Positions 1-12,015 of a stretch of DNA of 64,000 nucleotides are shown here, piece by piece. The stretch's first letter is position 1; each line of letters begins with the position of its first letter. The DNA is taken from contig NC_033629.1 in the NCBI RefSeq assembly GCF_001540865.1, positions 11,224,733 to 11,288,732 on the forward strand. Reading direction: 5' to 3'. A program made the position numbers and the translations under genes. The notes beneath the pieces were generated by a model. It was not told where the DNA came from and searched no databases. It worked only from the letters and a program-made list of their open reading frames with translations. The stretch is from Ananas comosus (lineage: Eukaryota; Streptophyta; Magnoliopsida; Poales; Bromeliaceae).

Positions 1-578
1 AATTAGCATTCTAATATTTGGACATGTAACTACACAAGTATCTCTCCCAACACCATATCTTCCTATTCTCATTTTCTTAGAACTCTGATCATTAATATAT
101 AGTTTGCATGCATTAAGAACACAAGATTAATTTCTCATGTATCTAGATTAATTGTGGAGTCATGTGTAAACTAAACTCTACATTCATTAATCCTCCACTC
201 TGACAACTTGCCTAACTTAGCATTGTATTCTTATGATACTCACCTATACACATGTAGTATACATTATCATATAAAACTAGAGAGGGAGAGACAGAGAGAA
301 TGCAGTTGGTATATTACAAAATCATGGTCAATTAATATTTTGATCTTTTGATCAGAAGGAAATGGTGAGAGACAAATGAGAAATATTAAAGCATGTGTCC
401 TAGCTTCACTAATTAATGTACAATCTCTTCTTTCATTAATTCCCCTTCTTTCCTATATTCAGCCTTTCTTTCCTATATTCAGCCTCAGAAGAGGGGGAGC
501 AAATGATTTGAAGGATAAAATTACTACACCCATCAGTTCCAACCATCAATGCAGCTTCAAAACTCAACACATTAATTG

Positions 579-616
<38 letters not shown>

Positions 617-862
617 CATATATGAAGGTCATGATCTCCACAGCTATAATATGTTAATGAGTATATTAAATCTTGGTGTTTCCTTACTTCAATGCCATGC
701 ACACAGCATGGAGAACGGGCTCCAATAAAAAGCAAAAACAAAACCCTCTAAAGAAGTTGCCAATGTAATTTAATGCTTCTCTTTGCGCTTAAATTCCTTT
801 AGTCTACTGCTTGTTTTGCCTGTAGATGATCATCACTCTCATAAAACAAGCAAAGAACTTAT

Positions 863-905
<43 letters not shown>

Positions 906-976
906 TGTTGAAGTTAACATGTAACCAATTAAACCCTAACAAACTAGCAAGCTGATCTTCAATGTCCAAACTTGTT

Positions 977-1019
<43 letters not shown>

Positions 1020-1045
1020 TAGGGTACGTGTTATTATCTCAACTA
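1..1045. other. AT-rich flank with GA/CT microsatellites, no gene seen
   Basis: No open reading frame here looks like a protein. The stretch holds three dinucleotide runs: GA at about 582-613, GA at about 866-902 and CT at about 979-1015. The last lies just past the stop codon of the minus-strand SRS gene and is probably in its 3' UTR. An imperfect duplication of a pyrimidine-rich segment lies at about 443-483. Confidence 0.6.
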
Positions 1046-2164
1046 TTATGGTCTAGGGTGGTGTGGGAAGAACTGAGTACCAGCCATGAAAGCACTGAGA
1101 GGTGTCGGATACTGCAGCGACGACGACGACAAATTCGGCGCATCCAACATCCCCGCCGACACAACTGCGCTGGGCCCTGCCGCCATCGACCCGCTCACTG
1201 CCGCCGCCGCCGCTGCGAGAGCAGCTGCAGGCGGCGTAGACGACGACGGTTCGGGCCCTTGGTCGTAAAGAATTCCCCTAAACACGTGCCCGCCGATCCT
1301 GACCGCCGTCTGGTACGCCAGCTCGTCCTCCGCCGCCGCCGCCGCCTCGTCCATCGTGCTCACCCGCACGCACCGGAACACCGCCGGCGAGCTCACCTCC
1401 GCCGGAAAACTCACTCCCTCCATCCCTAACAGTACACTCAAAATAAGTTTTAAGTTTTTCAGAAATCGTCGATCTAATAGGAAATGATTCAGAAATAGCT
1501 TTTGAGTAGCGCTACTACGCGTACCTGCGGAGGCGACGGCGGGTGTTGCGGCGGGGCGGGGGCAAATTTCTCGGGGCCGCTTGGAGGTGTCGGGAGCGGC
1601 GGCGGCGGCGGCGAGGCGGCGAGGGTTGTGGAGGGCGGCGGCGGCGGCGGCGAGATGCTGCTGGCGTTCGCGGCGCTTGGAGGCGGGGACCCACGTGCTC
1701 TTGACGTGGGTGGGGCACTGGAAGCCCCGGCTCTTGCAGCACGTCCGGCACCGCATGTGCGCGCAGTCTTTCTTCGCCTGGTTGCCGCAGTCCTGACAGC
1801 TCACCCCTCCCCCTCCGCCGCCGCCGCTGCTGCCGGCAGCAGCAGCACCGCCGCTCCGCCCTCCTCCTCCTCCTCCTCTCATTACAATCCTCCCGGCCGG
1901 CAGCTGATGGTCAGAAGAAAAGCCGATGAGCGCTGCTGCTGCTGCTGCGGACGAGGGAAGCTGGGGGTGGTGGTGGTGCTGCCATAATTCGAAGCCCCGG
2001 GGGTAGGAGATGTCCGGCTGCTGATTGGTTCCGCCGCCGAAGAGGAAGAGACTGTCGGGAGGGATCACGGCGGCGGCTGCTGCTGCTGCTGCGTGTTGGT
2101 GTTGTTGCTCGTTTTCTCCTCCTTCGCTGCCGCGGCGGCCTCCGCCTAGAGAGAACCCGGCCAT
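1046..2164 (-). CDS. SHI/STYLISH/LRP1-type (SRS) zinc-finger transcription factor
   Basis: Two-exon gene: exon 1 at 2164-1525, intron 1524-1426 (GT..AG, 99 bp), exon 2 at 1425-1046, giving 339 residues. Residues 123-150 form the RING-like zinc finger of the family, with Cys at 123, 126, 134, 139, 142, 143 and 150, starting [12 protein letters not shown], followed by a basic stretch ([13 protein letters not shown]). Exon 2 carries the second family signature, the IGGH domain ([16 protein letters not shown], then IGGH at about 257-260). The rest is low complexity: Ala, Gly and His runs before the finger and Ala runs after it. Known role of the family: nuclear activators of auxin-synthesis genes (YUCCA) that shape gynoecium, stamens and lateral roots. 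The ATG at 2164 is the first in frame and follows a CT-rich leader. I cannot say which SRS paralogue this is. Intron retention would keep the frame open (see findings). Confidence 0.95.
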   Translation of the reverse strand: MAGFSLGGGRRGSEGGENEQQHQHAAAAAAAAVIPPDSLFLFGGGTNQQPDISYPRGFELWQHHHHPQLPSSAAAAAALIGFSSDHQLPAGRIVMRGGGGGGRSGGAAAAGSSGGGGGGGVSCQDCGNQAKKDCAHMRCRTCCKSRGFQCPTHVKSTWVPASKRRERQQHLAAAAAALHNPRRLAAAAAAPDTSKRPREICPRPAATPAVASAGTRSSATQKLFLNHFLLDRRFLKNLKLILSVLLGMEGVSFPAEVSSPAVFRCVRVSTMDEAAAAAEDELAYQTAVRIGGHVFRGILYDQGPEPSSSTPPAAALAAAAAAVSGSMAAGPSAVVSAGMLDAPNLSSSSLQYPTPLSAFMAGTQFFPHHPRP

Positions 2165-2409
2165 TCTCTCCCATCCATTAGCAGCTTAATTAACCCGCCA
2201 CCCTCTCTATACCCCTCTCTTCTCCTTCTCCTTCTCCTTCTCCTTCTCCTTCTCCTTCAGCTTCTTTAAGAAAAGGGTGAGGATAGAGATTTTTTTTTTT
2301 TCTCTTCTCTTGTTTTGGTTTTAAACACCTTTTCTTTTCTATTACCTCTGAGTGAGAAGAGGCGCGGCAGAAGCAGAAAACTGCTGCTGCTGCTGCAGCT
2401 GCTGTGGGG

Positions 2410-2443
<34 letters not shown>

Positions 2444-2563
2444 AGATCTGTATTTTTTTAATTTTTATTTTTTGTTTCTATCTCTTTCCAGTCCTGTGTT
2501 GTTTCTTCTTGAATTCTCCACCACCCCTCTCTCTCTCTCTCTCTCTTTTTTTTTTTTTCCTTG
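2165..2563 (-). promoter_or_regulatory. CT/GA-rich leader of the SRS gene
   Basis: Upstream of the SRS start codon lie a CTTCTC hexamer array (about 2219-2260) and CT runs at 2408-2434 and 2527-2546, which read as GA repeats on the gene strand. GA-rich leaders are common in developmental plant genes and can bind GAGA-binding (BPC) proteins. That this is transcribed 5' UTR is inference from position. Confidence 0.45.
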
Positions 2564-2573
2564 TTTTATATAT
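2564..2573 (-). promoter_or_regulatory. Possible TATA box of the SRS gene
   Basis: On the minus strand this reads ATATATAAAA, about 400 bp upstream of the SRS start codon and just ahead of the CT/GA-rich leader. Spacing and composition suit a TATA box, but AT-rich DNA here makes chance matches common. Confidence 0.35.
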
Positions 2574-2679
2574 GGAGGGGGTGGGGGATATTTAAGACAC
2601 GGAATTAGAGCCACTGCAACGCCGCCATGGACACTGCAACCTAAGCTGTTGCTTCATCAATCCCATTTATGATACCCCT

Positions 2680-2680
2680 T

Positions 2681-2723
<43 letters not shown>
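2680..2723. repeat. (CT)n microsatellite
   Basis: A run of about 18 CT units, upstream of the putative SRS TATA box. Confidence 0.8.
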
Positions 2724-2724
<1 letters not shown>

Positions 2725-2932
2725 AACCCTATCACGGGAAATGGCCAAAGCACCATTCCCTCCAGGAAAGGCATCGCGTTACTTTTGATGAATACTATTT
2801 TAGTAGATCTACAGAAAAAGAAAAAATTTAATACTAAATCTATATAACCAACAAAAAAAAAAATTTATAATCCCTGCAACATATTCTCTTTAAAAGTCTC
2901 TACTGTTGACTTGAAAAAACTCCAAAAAACCT

Positions 2933-3318
2933 CTCTTGTGGTATCTTTTTTTCTAATTTTAGTATCATCTGGTTTAAAGTATATCAAGTTAGTTTATAAT
3001 TTCGCACTTTCTTATTTTAATATCCTATGATTTAAAGTGTATCAAGTTAGTACCCTGTGTTTTCGCACTTTCTCACTTTAGTACCCTGTGGTTTAATATT
3101 TTATTCGAAAAAAAATAAAATTATAGGGTACTAACTTGATATAAAAATAAAACCACAGAGTATTAAATTGATACAAAAATAAAATCACAGAGTACTAATT
3201 TAATACACTTTAAACCACAGGGTACTAAAGTGAGAAAGTGCGAAACCACATGGTACTAACTTGATACACTTTAAACCACATGGTACGAAAATGAAAAAGT
3301 GCGAAACCACGGAAAGTC
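2933..3318. repeat. Fold-back MITE, family with ACCACAGGGTACTAA motif
   Basis: Both arms carry the same motif in inverted orientation: left, GTACCCTGTGGTTTAA with pieces of CTTTCTCACTTTAGTA; right, TTAAACCACAGGGTACTAAA and GAGAAAGTGCGAAACCAC. The centre is A-rich. Related copies lie at 43450-44278, 44629-44985 and 62772-63126. No coding capacity, so a non-autonomous element; the superfamily is not clear. Confidence 0.6.
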
Positions 3319-3462
3319 TTTTTTTTTAATTTTTTCCTTTTTATTTTTTTTAGTTTCAATATAAAAAAGAAATGTGATTAATTAATAAAGAATGGGCCGA
3401 AAAGTAACTGAACACATCTCAAATTCTCTCGATATAATAGTACAGCCAAAAAAAATTTGAAT

Positions 3463-3619
3463 CACCGACTGTCTCTAGAGAAAGTGGCAAAGGGCTTGGT
3501 GGTTGGCACCCGAGACCTAAGTTCGAATCTAATTGATTCACATTTCTAGCTAAGTTTATTTCTAAATGAAATAAACGAAATGGTTACCATGCTACCTATC
3601 CCTCAAAAAAAAGAAAAAG
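3463..3619 (+). mobile_element. tRNA-derived SINE (copy 1)
   Basis: The 5' part resembles an RNA polymerase III promoter: an A-box-like segment (AAGTGGCAAAGGGCTTGGTGG) and a B-box-like AGTTCGAATCT. It ends with TGCTACCTATCCCTC and an A-rich tail. Target duplication AAAATTTGAAT at 3452-3462 and 3620-3630. Confidence 0.75.
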
Positions 3620-4319
3620 AAAATTTGAATATTACAATAAAGATTGAGAAGACTAACGTGCGAATAACAAAACAATAAAGAGAACAAAAACATAAGAAAT
3701 TAGCGGGATTCAGACAATGATGTCGAGCTAGCTATGTCCACTGGTAAGATCATCTCAATTGATTCTTCAATTAATTCACAGTATAAAAACATAAATAGTA
3801 AATATGGATGTAACAATATTCTCTCGATCTCTTAGAGCTCTCTCACGTTTTTTTTTTTTTTTTTTTCCCCTCTATTAGGATTTTATAATGAAGCTCTAAA
3901 ATCCTAAACAAGGATAACAAGGCTTATAAAACTCTAAAAACAAGGTAGAAAACGATCGTCGTCGTTCATCCAAACCTCTAAGTCACTTCTAGGCGTCAAT
4001 CTCCGCTTAAAAACAATTGAGAAGATTCTCCTAATCAATCTGTGATCTTAAAACACAATATCGACCGCTTTGGAGTCGAATGCGTTGTAACTTTGTTTGT
4101 CACGACCTCTAATTTTGGAACCTAAAACTAAAGTTTGGAACCTGACATTCTAGGCTAGGATTTGAAGTGTTAGATTCCGGAGCATAAGTTTCCGTACCAA
4201 GGTTTTGAAACGAGGCTTAAGTTCCGAAAGACACCTGATTAGGTTCCAGAACATTCATCCAGTAACCGGAAATTTTCGATGCTTGACTGTAGGTTCAACT
4301 CGGAATGTGGCTTCACCTT

Positions 4320-4826
4320 CACTACAACAAAAACGGTCTATAACAACACTTTTAAATATCGGTACATGTCAAAAAAGTGCTGCTGGCTAAATTACCTACA
4401 TTTTTAAAAAGTGTTACTATATGTAGGGTCACTAAATATATAGTAACAGTTAAAGAGTGTCGGTATAGCCAAAAAACGTGCTCCTAATTTACTAACACTT
4501 ATTTAAACACTTAGCAACCATCGGAACTCGACCTCGTTGGCTGCGGTGGCGGAGAATGAGGAGAGTGAAGGGCTCTTCGTCTAGGATTTTAGTGGATTGA
4601 GTAAGGGAAGAAGTGGAGATGTTAATCGATTTTTCTTTTTTTTTTCTGTTTGTAATCGGGTCGAATGACTGGATAGGGTGGGTTGAGTACAGTAACCTTT
4701 TATTTTTGGTTGGATTGGGCTTTCTATTTAGGCATTAGTAAATTTTTTTTTAAGTTTTGGCATAAATAAGACACTTACACAAAAGTGTCCCAAACATGTG
4801 TCGCTATAATCTAATTCTGTTGTAGT
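4320..4826 (+). mobile_element. CACTA-type MITE (copy 1)
   Basis: Starts CACTACAACAAAAACGG and ends TTCTGTTGTAGT, imperfect inverted ends of the CACTA superfamily. Subterminal sequence repeats an AAAGTGT-GCTATA-like motif in both orientations, as in CACTA transposase-binding regions. The middle is a G-rich segment (about 4540-4620) unlike the AT-rich ends, perhaps captured host DNA. About 507 bp. The last base of the right end is mutated, so the 3-bp target duplication is not clear here; copies at 11501 and 30526 have it. Confidence 0.75.
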
Positions 4827-6211
4827 TTGATCCAATAATTAGACTAGCTAATAGAGAAAAATAAGCTTTTAAATAAAAAAAAGTTGTAGAGTTACAATCT
4901 ATTTTGGATTCTAAACCTAGCACTGCAAATTTATTTAGCTTTACCCACAGTATTATTCAATAAAATATTGTTATATTATTAAAATGGAATAAAGAAGCAT
5001 CAAATTTGAACTGGGTTTATAATCTTTGTTCTACTTTTTGCTATATTAAAGTTTAAGAGTTTAATTTTCTTTTCCTTTTCTAAATGTTTTATTATAAACT
5101 AACCATTAGACCCTATATCTATGGTCGAATTAGAAGTTTCGAATTAAAGTTTCTTTCTCTTGAGACTCGATCTGTATCAATCTTCCACTGTAATAGAAAA
5201 TTTGAAGTTTTCATTTTGTAAAATATGCCTTTTGGGATCACTAGAGTTGAAAGTCGATGTAGAGGTAGGGCTAAATAGGCTTTACATATAGTGTTTGTTT
5301 GGTCTAACTTCTATTTTTGTTTTGAACTACAATCACTTCACGAATAGCCTTCGGCAAATAAAAAATTTTGCGCTTAACTGTAGTAAAAAGTATATAAATG
5401 AGATTTTTCACATTAAAAAATAATATTTTATGTCAAAAGAGAAAAGTTTATTCTGCCACGATTATTTCACACAAAACTAACAACATTCAATTACAGAACT
5501 CTACATTATACACAAGTACATGAATTACATTACTATAATTAGAAATTTTACCATCTTATAGCACACAATAGGATTGATTGAAATCTTGTTTGAATATCGA
5601 AATAAGTTATCAATATGAGAATTTTCTTTTATGATTGAAAGCTACAAGTTTGAATTTGCTTTTGAAAGATTTTTTTAGCATTTACAATTTGATAGGATAG
5701 TATATTTCACCTTCGTTGTAATTTAACTTATCTTAAAAAATAACTTGAAGAAACAAAATATTGTATACCTTTGAAATCACATTTCTCATCGACCAAATAT
5801 TACAACCTTCTTCTATAAACTAAAAGAATATACCGAATAAGATATTCATGTATTCAAATAGGACTTTATGCCTTGTTTGGACGCATAGACATCTTATTTT
5901 TGTATATCCCTTCTATTTACTAAACATGTATATAGCAATTGCTAGGCAAGAGTGCGATAAAATATCTTGAATGCATACGATACTCGATCCTCCAATTATT
6001 TTTCACAATAAATTAACATAATTTGTCACGTATGTATGTGAAATATATTGTCTTACCAAACCATAAATGCTGCTAACTTTCGAGGAGTAAACATAAAAAC
6101 TCCTATCGTTCAATCACACAAAAATAAAATAAAATTTATACAGAATAAATTATTATTAAATATTTTACATCCCGTCATTCAATCAGCGCTTCAAAATAAT
6201 CTTATGCAGAT

Positions 6212-6276
<65 letters not shown>
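4827..6276. other. AT-rich intergenic sequence with a degraded MITE
   Basis: No gene seen. About 5570-5885 is similar to 25475-25790 (both contain GAATAAGTTAT, a GATTGAAAG-like segment and CGAATAAGATAT), which suggests two copies of a MITE family. The rest is unassigned. Confidence 0.4.
6196..6274. repeat. (TA)n(GA)n compound microsatellite
   Basis: About 11 TA units followed directly by about 21 GA units, next to the left end of the MITE at 6277. Confidence 0.85.
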
Positions 6277-6522
6277 TCGTTGGGGTACTATCGATAGCAC
6301 CAAGCACTTGGTGTTACTGAATTTTTTACCATTAGATTTATCCCTTTGATCATTTTTAATCGTTAGATCATGCTTTTTAGCCAACCACCTACTCAATCCT
6401 AACAAACCACTATTAATCTAAACGAGGACAACTATCATCCTAACCATATACTTTTTCATCTAAGAGCCGAAAACCTAATAGCACTAATAACTTGGTGCTA
6501 TTAATAGTATTTCAGCCAAATT
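6277..6522. repeat. Hairpin MITE, AGCACCAAGCACTTGGTGCT family (copy A)
   Basis: Inverted ends: the left reads TACTATCGATAGCACCAAGC and the right reads CTTGGTGCTATTAATAGTA. Internal hallmark CCGTTAGAT-like and CAACCACCTACTCAATCC segments recur in copies at 6531, 12606, 14628, 61714 and 63652. No coding capacity. Confidence 0.7.
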
Positions 6523-6530
6523 CTATATAT

Positions 6531-6740
6531 ATGTGGACCAAGCACCGGATGCTAATAAGTTTTTCACCGTTGTATCTACCTATTTGATTATTTCCACTCG
6601 TTGGATTATACTATTCAACAAACCATCCATTCAACCCTAGAAAATTAATATCATTCTAATTGTACATCATTTCATCTAAGAACTAAAAATTTAATAGTAT
6701 CAATAATTTGATATTATTAGAAGTATTTCAGTCTAATTAT
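6531..6740. repeat. Hairpin MITE, same family (copy B)
   Basis: A second, more degraded copy almost abutting copy A, with ACCAAGCACCGGATGCTAAT at the left and TTGATATTATTAGAAGTATT at the right. Two tandem insertions suggest that the TA-rich end of one copy served as target for the next. Confidence 0.55.
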
Positions 6741-7420
6741 GTATATACGTATATACACACCTGTGACACATGATAATAATAAAAGATGATTAGAAGGTCG
6801 AGAGGGTGTATTATGAATGATGATGGAGGGTGACAGTGACTGCCAGCGAATGGGGGGAAATAATTAGGGGAAGAATGACGGGGAAGACTAATGTATGTGT
6901 TTCTCGGCCGTTGACTTGTCATCGGAGGGTCGTAGGTCTCCCACGTGGCAGACAAGGAGCTGTGGCTAGTCCCGTAAAATCCGGTGCTTTTTTCTCTGCC
7001 TTCTCCCTCACTTTAATGTCTCATTCTACTGTTCATTTGGGCTGTGCTTTTTTTAATTTTTTCCTTTTCCTTTTTTAATAATAAAAATTTAATATTGATA
7101 TATAGATTCTGTTGTTAACTACTCGTGTTTTTGGATGTATAATATAGATATATTTAATTGGTTGATAGATGTTTTATATCTAGAACTGCTTAATGTGTTT
7201 TATCAACGAGATAAAAATATTTTTATAGATTCGCTAATTTTTGTTATCATTTATCGATTTAACTTTGCCTCATGTTTAATTATTCGTCGTGTATATATAT
7301 ATATATATATTCACATGATTGTAGGGTAGCAAATTATCTAATGAACTCTGGTTAATAAGGATTCATTTATTTATTTCTGTCGTCGGAAGTGTTATCTAAA
7401 TAGTATTCTTTAAAAAAAAG

Positions 7421-7752
7421 ATAAAAATATATCGAACTTACCTAAACGATGGACCATTTTGAATTGGTTGTCTATCCTTTCAAAATTTTGATTTTATTAC
7501 CCAACATTTCACTTTTTTTGATTTTAGTCGGTGAACGATATTTTAACTTTAAACTTTAAGTCAATTATTTATTTTAATAAATTTATAATTGCGATAATTG
7601 AATAAAGCATACTAACTAAAGCTATAAAGATAAACAATGTATTCAAATTTAGAAGTCAAAGTGCTGCTAACTGATTCAGATCTAACAAATTAAACGTTTT
7701 GAACAGTTCAAAATAGTCTATAGTTTGGGTAGGTACACTACATTGTTTACCT
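7421..7752. repeat. Fold-back MITE, GAACTTACCTGAAC family (copy 1)
   Basis: Left arm AACTTACCTAAACGATGGAC pairs with right arm CTATAGTTTGGGTAGGT; further inward TTGATTTTATTACCCAA pairs loosely with the right arm. About 330 bp, no ORF. Other copies: 13422, 20550, 26706, 39206, 45676 and 51324. Confidence 0.6.
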
Positions 7753-7830
7753 TAAAAAGAGTATTGTATAAAAAAAATTTGAATTCTGTAGCAGAATCAT
7801 TATAAACCAAATTGTAGTTTCTATATTCCC

Positions 7831-8200
7831 TGTAACACTCCCAATAGTCCCACATCGGATGGGATACTGATTTCGATCAGTTTATATGAGACCTACACGC
7901 TAGTAATAGTAACTGGGCTTAAGCATTTTTGGCCGGCGGTTTGGCTCAACGAGTTATTGTTGCTAGCGGGTCAGGTTGTTGTAATTGGTATCAGATACAG
8001 GTTACCAGCCGAAAGTGTGAGAACTAGGCGCTATGCGGGACAAAGTGCTACACCAACGGGTTTGGTGGGAGCCACCTCTTGAACCCGTAGGAGCCACCTC
8101 TAGAATCTGCCTGGTAATAGTCCTGGTTTGCCTGTCTGTGATCTGGTTTGGACCTGACGATGATGTCAGAGTCTAACATGGGGAGTTTGTAACACCCTGG
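7831..8200 (+). mobile_element. TRIM retrotransposon, 3' LTR truncated
   Basis: 5' LTR 7831-7984 (154 bp) starts TGTAACACTCCCAATAGTCC and ends GTTGTTGTAA. It is followed at once by TTGGTATCAGA (7985-7995), a primer binding site for initiator-Met tRNA. The short internal part shares GACAAAGTGCTACACCAACG with the intact copy at 49251. The 3' LTR restarts at 8189 (TGTAACACCC) but departs from the family after about 12 bp, so the 3' end was lost or replaced. Confidence 0.75.
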
Positions 8201-9649
8201 TTTAAAACAATCTATTAAAGGTTAATAACCGCTAATCGAAGCCGAAATAAAAGAAAGAACAAAAAGGCTTATTTGGCGGAACAACTCATCTAACCATTAG
8301 AACATCATTTTCATGCAGTACTACAATTTTTGAACATGAAATACTAAGATTACCGAACTGACAACTAATTAAACTTCGAGGACTAAAAAAAAAGGGTGAA
8401 TAAATGGATTGCACAACTAATCCTCAGAACAATTAATTCCAGATGTTAAATTTCTGCGCTTTAATTCTCAAACTTTTCGAATCAGACCCCACTTTCAGGT
8501 TTTGCTTACAAGTTTCGTTCAATAGAGAAAACGTGACGCTAATGTAATAATGATATAGTAATGACATAACATTCATATACATCATCACTACCACCTTAGT
8601 TGATCAGTACCATTCTACTACAGTAGCTAACTATAATGTGGTTGATTTGGTGCACTGGTCCAGGCAATATGTTTTATTTTTTTTTCCCCTCCTAAGACAA
8701 CAACTTTTCATCAAAAAGCCAACCAGTACTGGCTCTTTAGTCTCAGTAAGAGGATGAGATGATTTTACTAAAAATAGATTAGGTTTACAAATTGCAATCT
8801 ACTATCTAGGAGGCGAGATACAGTCAGTACGAATCTAAAGTATACTCAGAAAGTAGTGATGTATTAATGCTGCAATCGATGAGGCGACAATTACCAATGA
8901 TATCACATTACTATCATATCAATGAGGTATCAGTATCTGGTTAACTAAATTGAACTGTAAATTATTGTAGGTATTTGAAAAAATTTTAAGTCATAAATTA
9001 TAATAAATTGAAGTTTGTTTTCACTCTTGAGTTTTTTAATGTTATAAATTAACATATAAGTTTAATATTAGACCTCTTATAATTCAATCTATGCACTTTA
9101 ATTACATTTCTATGGTTTAAAAAGTTACACTTGAATGTCTTTATTCTCATTTCTACTTAAACTATAAAGGGCCTATCATCACTAATTATCTTGGACATGT
9201 CACATGGGTCATTAAAATATAATTCGTGCTCATTTGCAAGGACATAAAAATATTCTATGACCTCGGAAAGAAAAGGAAAGAAGGATTAGAGCATCACTTC
9301 CAATTTAAATGTAACATTACAAATTAATCACATAACGACAAAATATGCATGAGCCAAACCATCATGGCCAAAATTGAAACGTAAAATACACGAATTTTAC
9401 GTTTTGCTGACATGACAAATTTCTATTAGTCCCTTTTTAATTAGTTATCATGTATAATTATCACTTTAATGATCATAAAATACATTAATTAACTATCTCC
9501 TAACTTATACTAGCATTTAGTTTAATCCTACATATTAGCATGCATGCATGCTAGAGGTGTTTGGGTTTTTTTTAAAAAAAAAAAAATTAAACTGACGAAA
9601 AAATAAAGTTTCACCTAGAAATTATATTTTTAAAAGTATATTTTTTTAC

Positions 9650-9797
9650 CGACCGTCCCTAGAGTAAGTGGCAAAAGGTGTGGTGGTTGATACCCGAGAC
9701 CCAAATTCGAATCTCAGTTGATTCACATTTCAAACTAAGTTTATTTATAAATAAAATAAATAAAGAGGATAGCGTGCTACCTATCTCTCAAAAAAAA
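9650..9797 (+). mobile_element. tRNA-derived SINE (copy 2)
   Basis: Same family as copy 1: CCGACCGTCCCTAGAG start, A-box-like AAGTGGCAAAAGGTGTGGTG, B-box-like AATTCGAATCT, tail GCGTGCTACCTATCTCTC followed by A8. Confidence 0.75.
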
Positions 9798-10110
9798 TCC
9801 TTTGTAAACTGTTGCAGAATGCATGTGCATGGAGCACAAAATACAAAACTATCATAGAAAAAAAAAATAGTTTGAAAAGACATATATTCGAGCTAATTAA
9901 AACTAGGGAAAGCAATGGTGAGTGAATGATGTGGGTGACTCCCAACAAACATGTTCCCCCTTACCCCATTCCTCTTCTCTCCTCGAGCCCTGTGTGGCCT
10001 CCCCAGGTAGAGTTGACTCTTCTCTCTCTCCTTCTCCATCCGCTCCTAGAATAAGAGTCTATAATGCACCAGTTTTGTTACGGACTTAGTAATTTTGCTG
10101 ACAAATATTC

Positions 10111-10203
10111 TTTCCGGAAGCTTTAGCTGCATCCATCTTATAAGTCTAGTTCATCTCTTTTAATGAATGAAGCAGGTAGCTCGCTACCTTTCTCTCAAAA
10201 AAA
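10111..10203 (+). mobile_element. 5'-truncated LINE tail with 19-bp target duplication
   Basis: A 93-bp insertion ending GCTCGCTACCTTTCTCTCA plus an A run. It is flanked by a perfect 19-bp duplication, ATTTTGCTGACAAATATTC, at 10092-10110 and 10204-10222. The segment TTAATGAATGAAGCAGGTAG matches the LINE tails at 19619 and 47614. No coding part remains. Confidence 0.8.
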
Positions 10204-10538
10204 ATTTTGCTGACAAATATTCATACAGTTCTCGCCTTCTTATTCGAAGATGTTAAGTCTGTCTCAATCTTGCTAGTTTGGACTTAGTCGATCTAAAAGA
10301 CTAAGTGCAACAAAAAAAAAAAAAAAAGAGAGAGAGAGAAAGAATAGAAATTCTATAAAAAAATTACATATTCTGTTACTCAGAAATAGAAATTACAAAT
10401 ATACTCTTCCTCTTACTTACTTTGGCCTCAAAGATTCTCCCTACTTATAGCCCTTTACTTACAAGAAAAGCTGTCCACATTAATGCAAGTAAACCTAGGG
10501 ATTGCTCTTGATATTTAGATTTTCACAGAATTATTTCT

Positions 10539-10697
10539 TTTCTTTTTTTTTTTTAAGAAAAAGGTAGCATGTGACCCGTTTTATTTATTTTTTTAGAAAT
10601 AAATTTAGTTAAAAATGCGAATCAACTAGTATTCGAATTGAGAGTTCGGGTACTAACCATCAAGCCTTTTGCCACTTGCGCTAGGAACAATCGGTCA
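10539..10697 (-). mobile_element. tRNA-derived SINE (copy 3)
   Basis: Reverse orientation: a T-rich tail, GGTAGCATGTGACCCG, then the B-box complement (ATTCGAATTG) and A-box complement (CTTTTGCCACTTGCGCTAGG), ending near ACAATCGGTC. The tail stem is mutated. Confidence 0.7.
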
Positions 10698-11500
10698 CAT
10701 AACCGTTTCTTGAGGCCCTAATTTGTGCAGTTACAAAATGCTTCAAATCCCACAAAAGCATCTTGTACATTGTCTCTTCGGTTGCCCTTTCTCAATTAGC
10801 AAAGTTAGGCCAGAGACTTGGGACAGATAGAAATTTCTCTTAAGTCGCTGATAAGTTGCATTGCATTATCTATATCCAGCCAATCATATCTTACAAAAAT
10901 ATTTTTTTTAAAAATCATAATGGCATGGATGAACTCTAGGAGAGTAATTGATTAGTTAGAAATACCAAATCATCTATGTGACTCCTATATTTTAGGTTTT
11001 TTTTTTCTTTACACATCTTATATGTTCTTAGCTTTGCATATATATTTTATATATTTTTTTTATTAAAACCATACTATTGAAATGTTAATTGCACCTGGTC
11101 CCCAACCTTTACATGATTTTTTTTAATGGTTCCATCTTTAATCTCTTCTATTTTATGCGTGCCTATCGCGTCAAGCTGGTCAATTTGACCATCCTTAAAA
11201 TCACCCTCCATAATACAGCCAATCAACCATATCTCGACCTCACATTTGACGATGCCTATCGTATCTTTTGAAGAATTCGACGCCTTGACGTCGAGTCAGG
11301 CATGCCACCATGCAATTTTTTTCAGAAAGTTGAAAAAGTCGGTGTTGAGATTGGCATAAAGAAACTAGATTAGCATAATCGTGATCTAAGATCATACGGG
11401 TCAAAATTAACAACAATGTGCATGGCTAGAACCTAACAGCAGTAAATTAAATATAAATGTCAAAGATCTAATTGTAAAAAACAAAGTTAAGAACAAATGG

Positions 11501-12015
11501 CACTACAACAGAATTAGGTTATAGTGACACATGTTTGGGACACTTTTGAGTAAGTGTCCCATTTATGCTAAAACTTAAAAAAATATCTGCTAATGCCTAA
11601 ATATAAAGCCCAATCCAACCAAAATAAAAGATTACTCTACTCAACCCACCACACCCAGTCCATTTAGCCCGATTACAAACAAAAAAGAAAAAAAAAAAAG
11701 AAAAATCAATTGCCATCTTTTCTTCTCTCTTCACTCAATCCATTGAAATTCTAGACGAAGAGCCTTTTCTATCGTCCTCCTCCGCCACCACAGTCAACGA
11801 GATAAAGTTTCGGCGGTTGCTAAATGCTTAAATAAGTGTTCGTAAATTAGCAGCACTCTTTTAGGTTATAGCGACACTCTTTAACTGTCACTATATACCT
11901 AGCGACCCCACATATTGCAACACTTTTTAAAAGTGTTGGTAATTTTACCTAACAGCACTTTTTTGACATATACCTACATTTAAAAGTGTCGCTATAGACC
12001 GTTTTTGTTGTAGTG
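11501..12015 (-). mobile_element. CACTA-type MITE (copy 2) with TGG duplication
   Basis: Reverse copy of the 4320 element. Left end CACTACAACAGAATTAGG, right end GTTTTTGTTGTAGTG. Flanked by a 3-bp direct duplication TGG (11498-11500 and 12016-12018), as expected for CACTA elements. 515 bp, with the same subterminal repeats and a purine- or pyrimidine-rich middle. Confidence 0.85.

Noticed and set aside
376..657. Open frame of 93 codons with an Arg-Glu repeat
   Set aside because: The repeat is just a GA microsatellite read in frame; the rest resembles no protein.
962..1429. Plus-strand open frame rich in Arg opposite the SRS gene
   Set aside because: It is an antisense shadow of a GC-rich gene and begins in a CT microsatellite.
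3463..3619. Possible tRNA gene because of the A- and B-box-like motifs
   Set aside because: No cloverleaf or anticodon stem; it is repeated with an A tail and target duplications, so it is a SINE.
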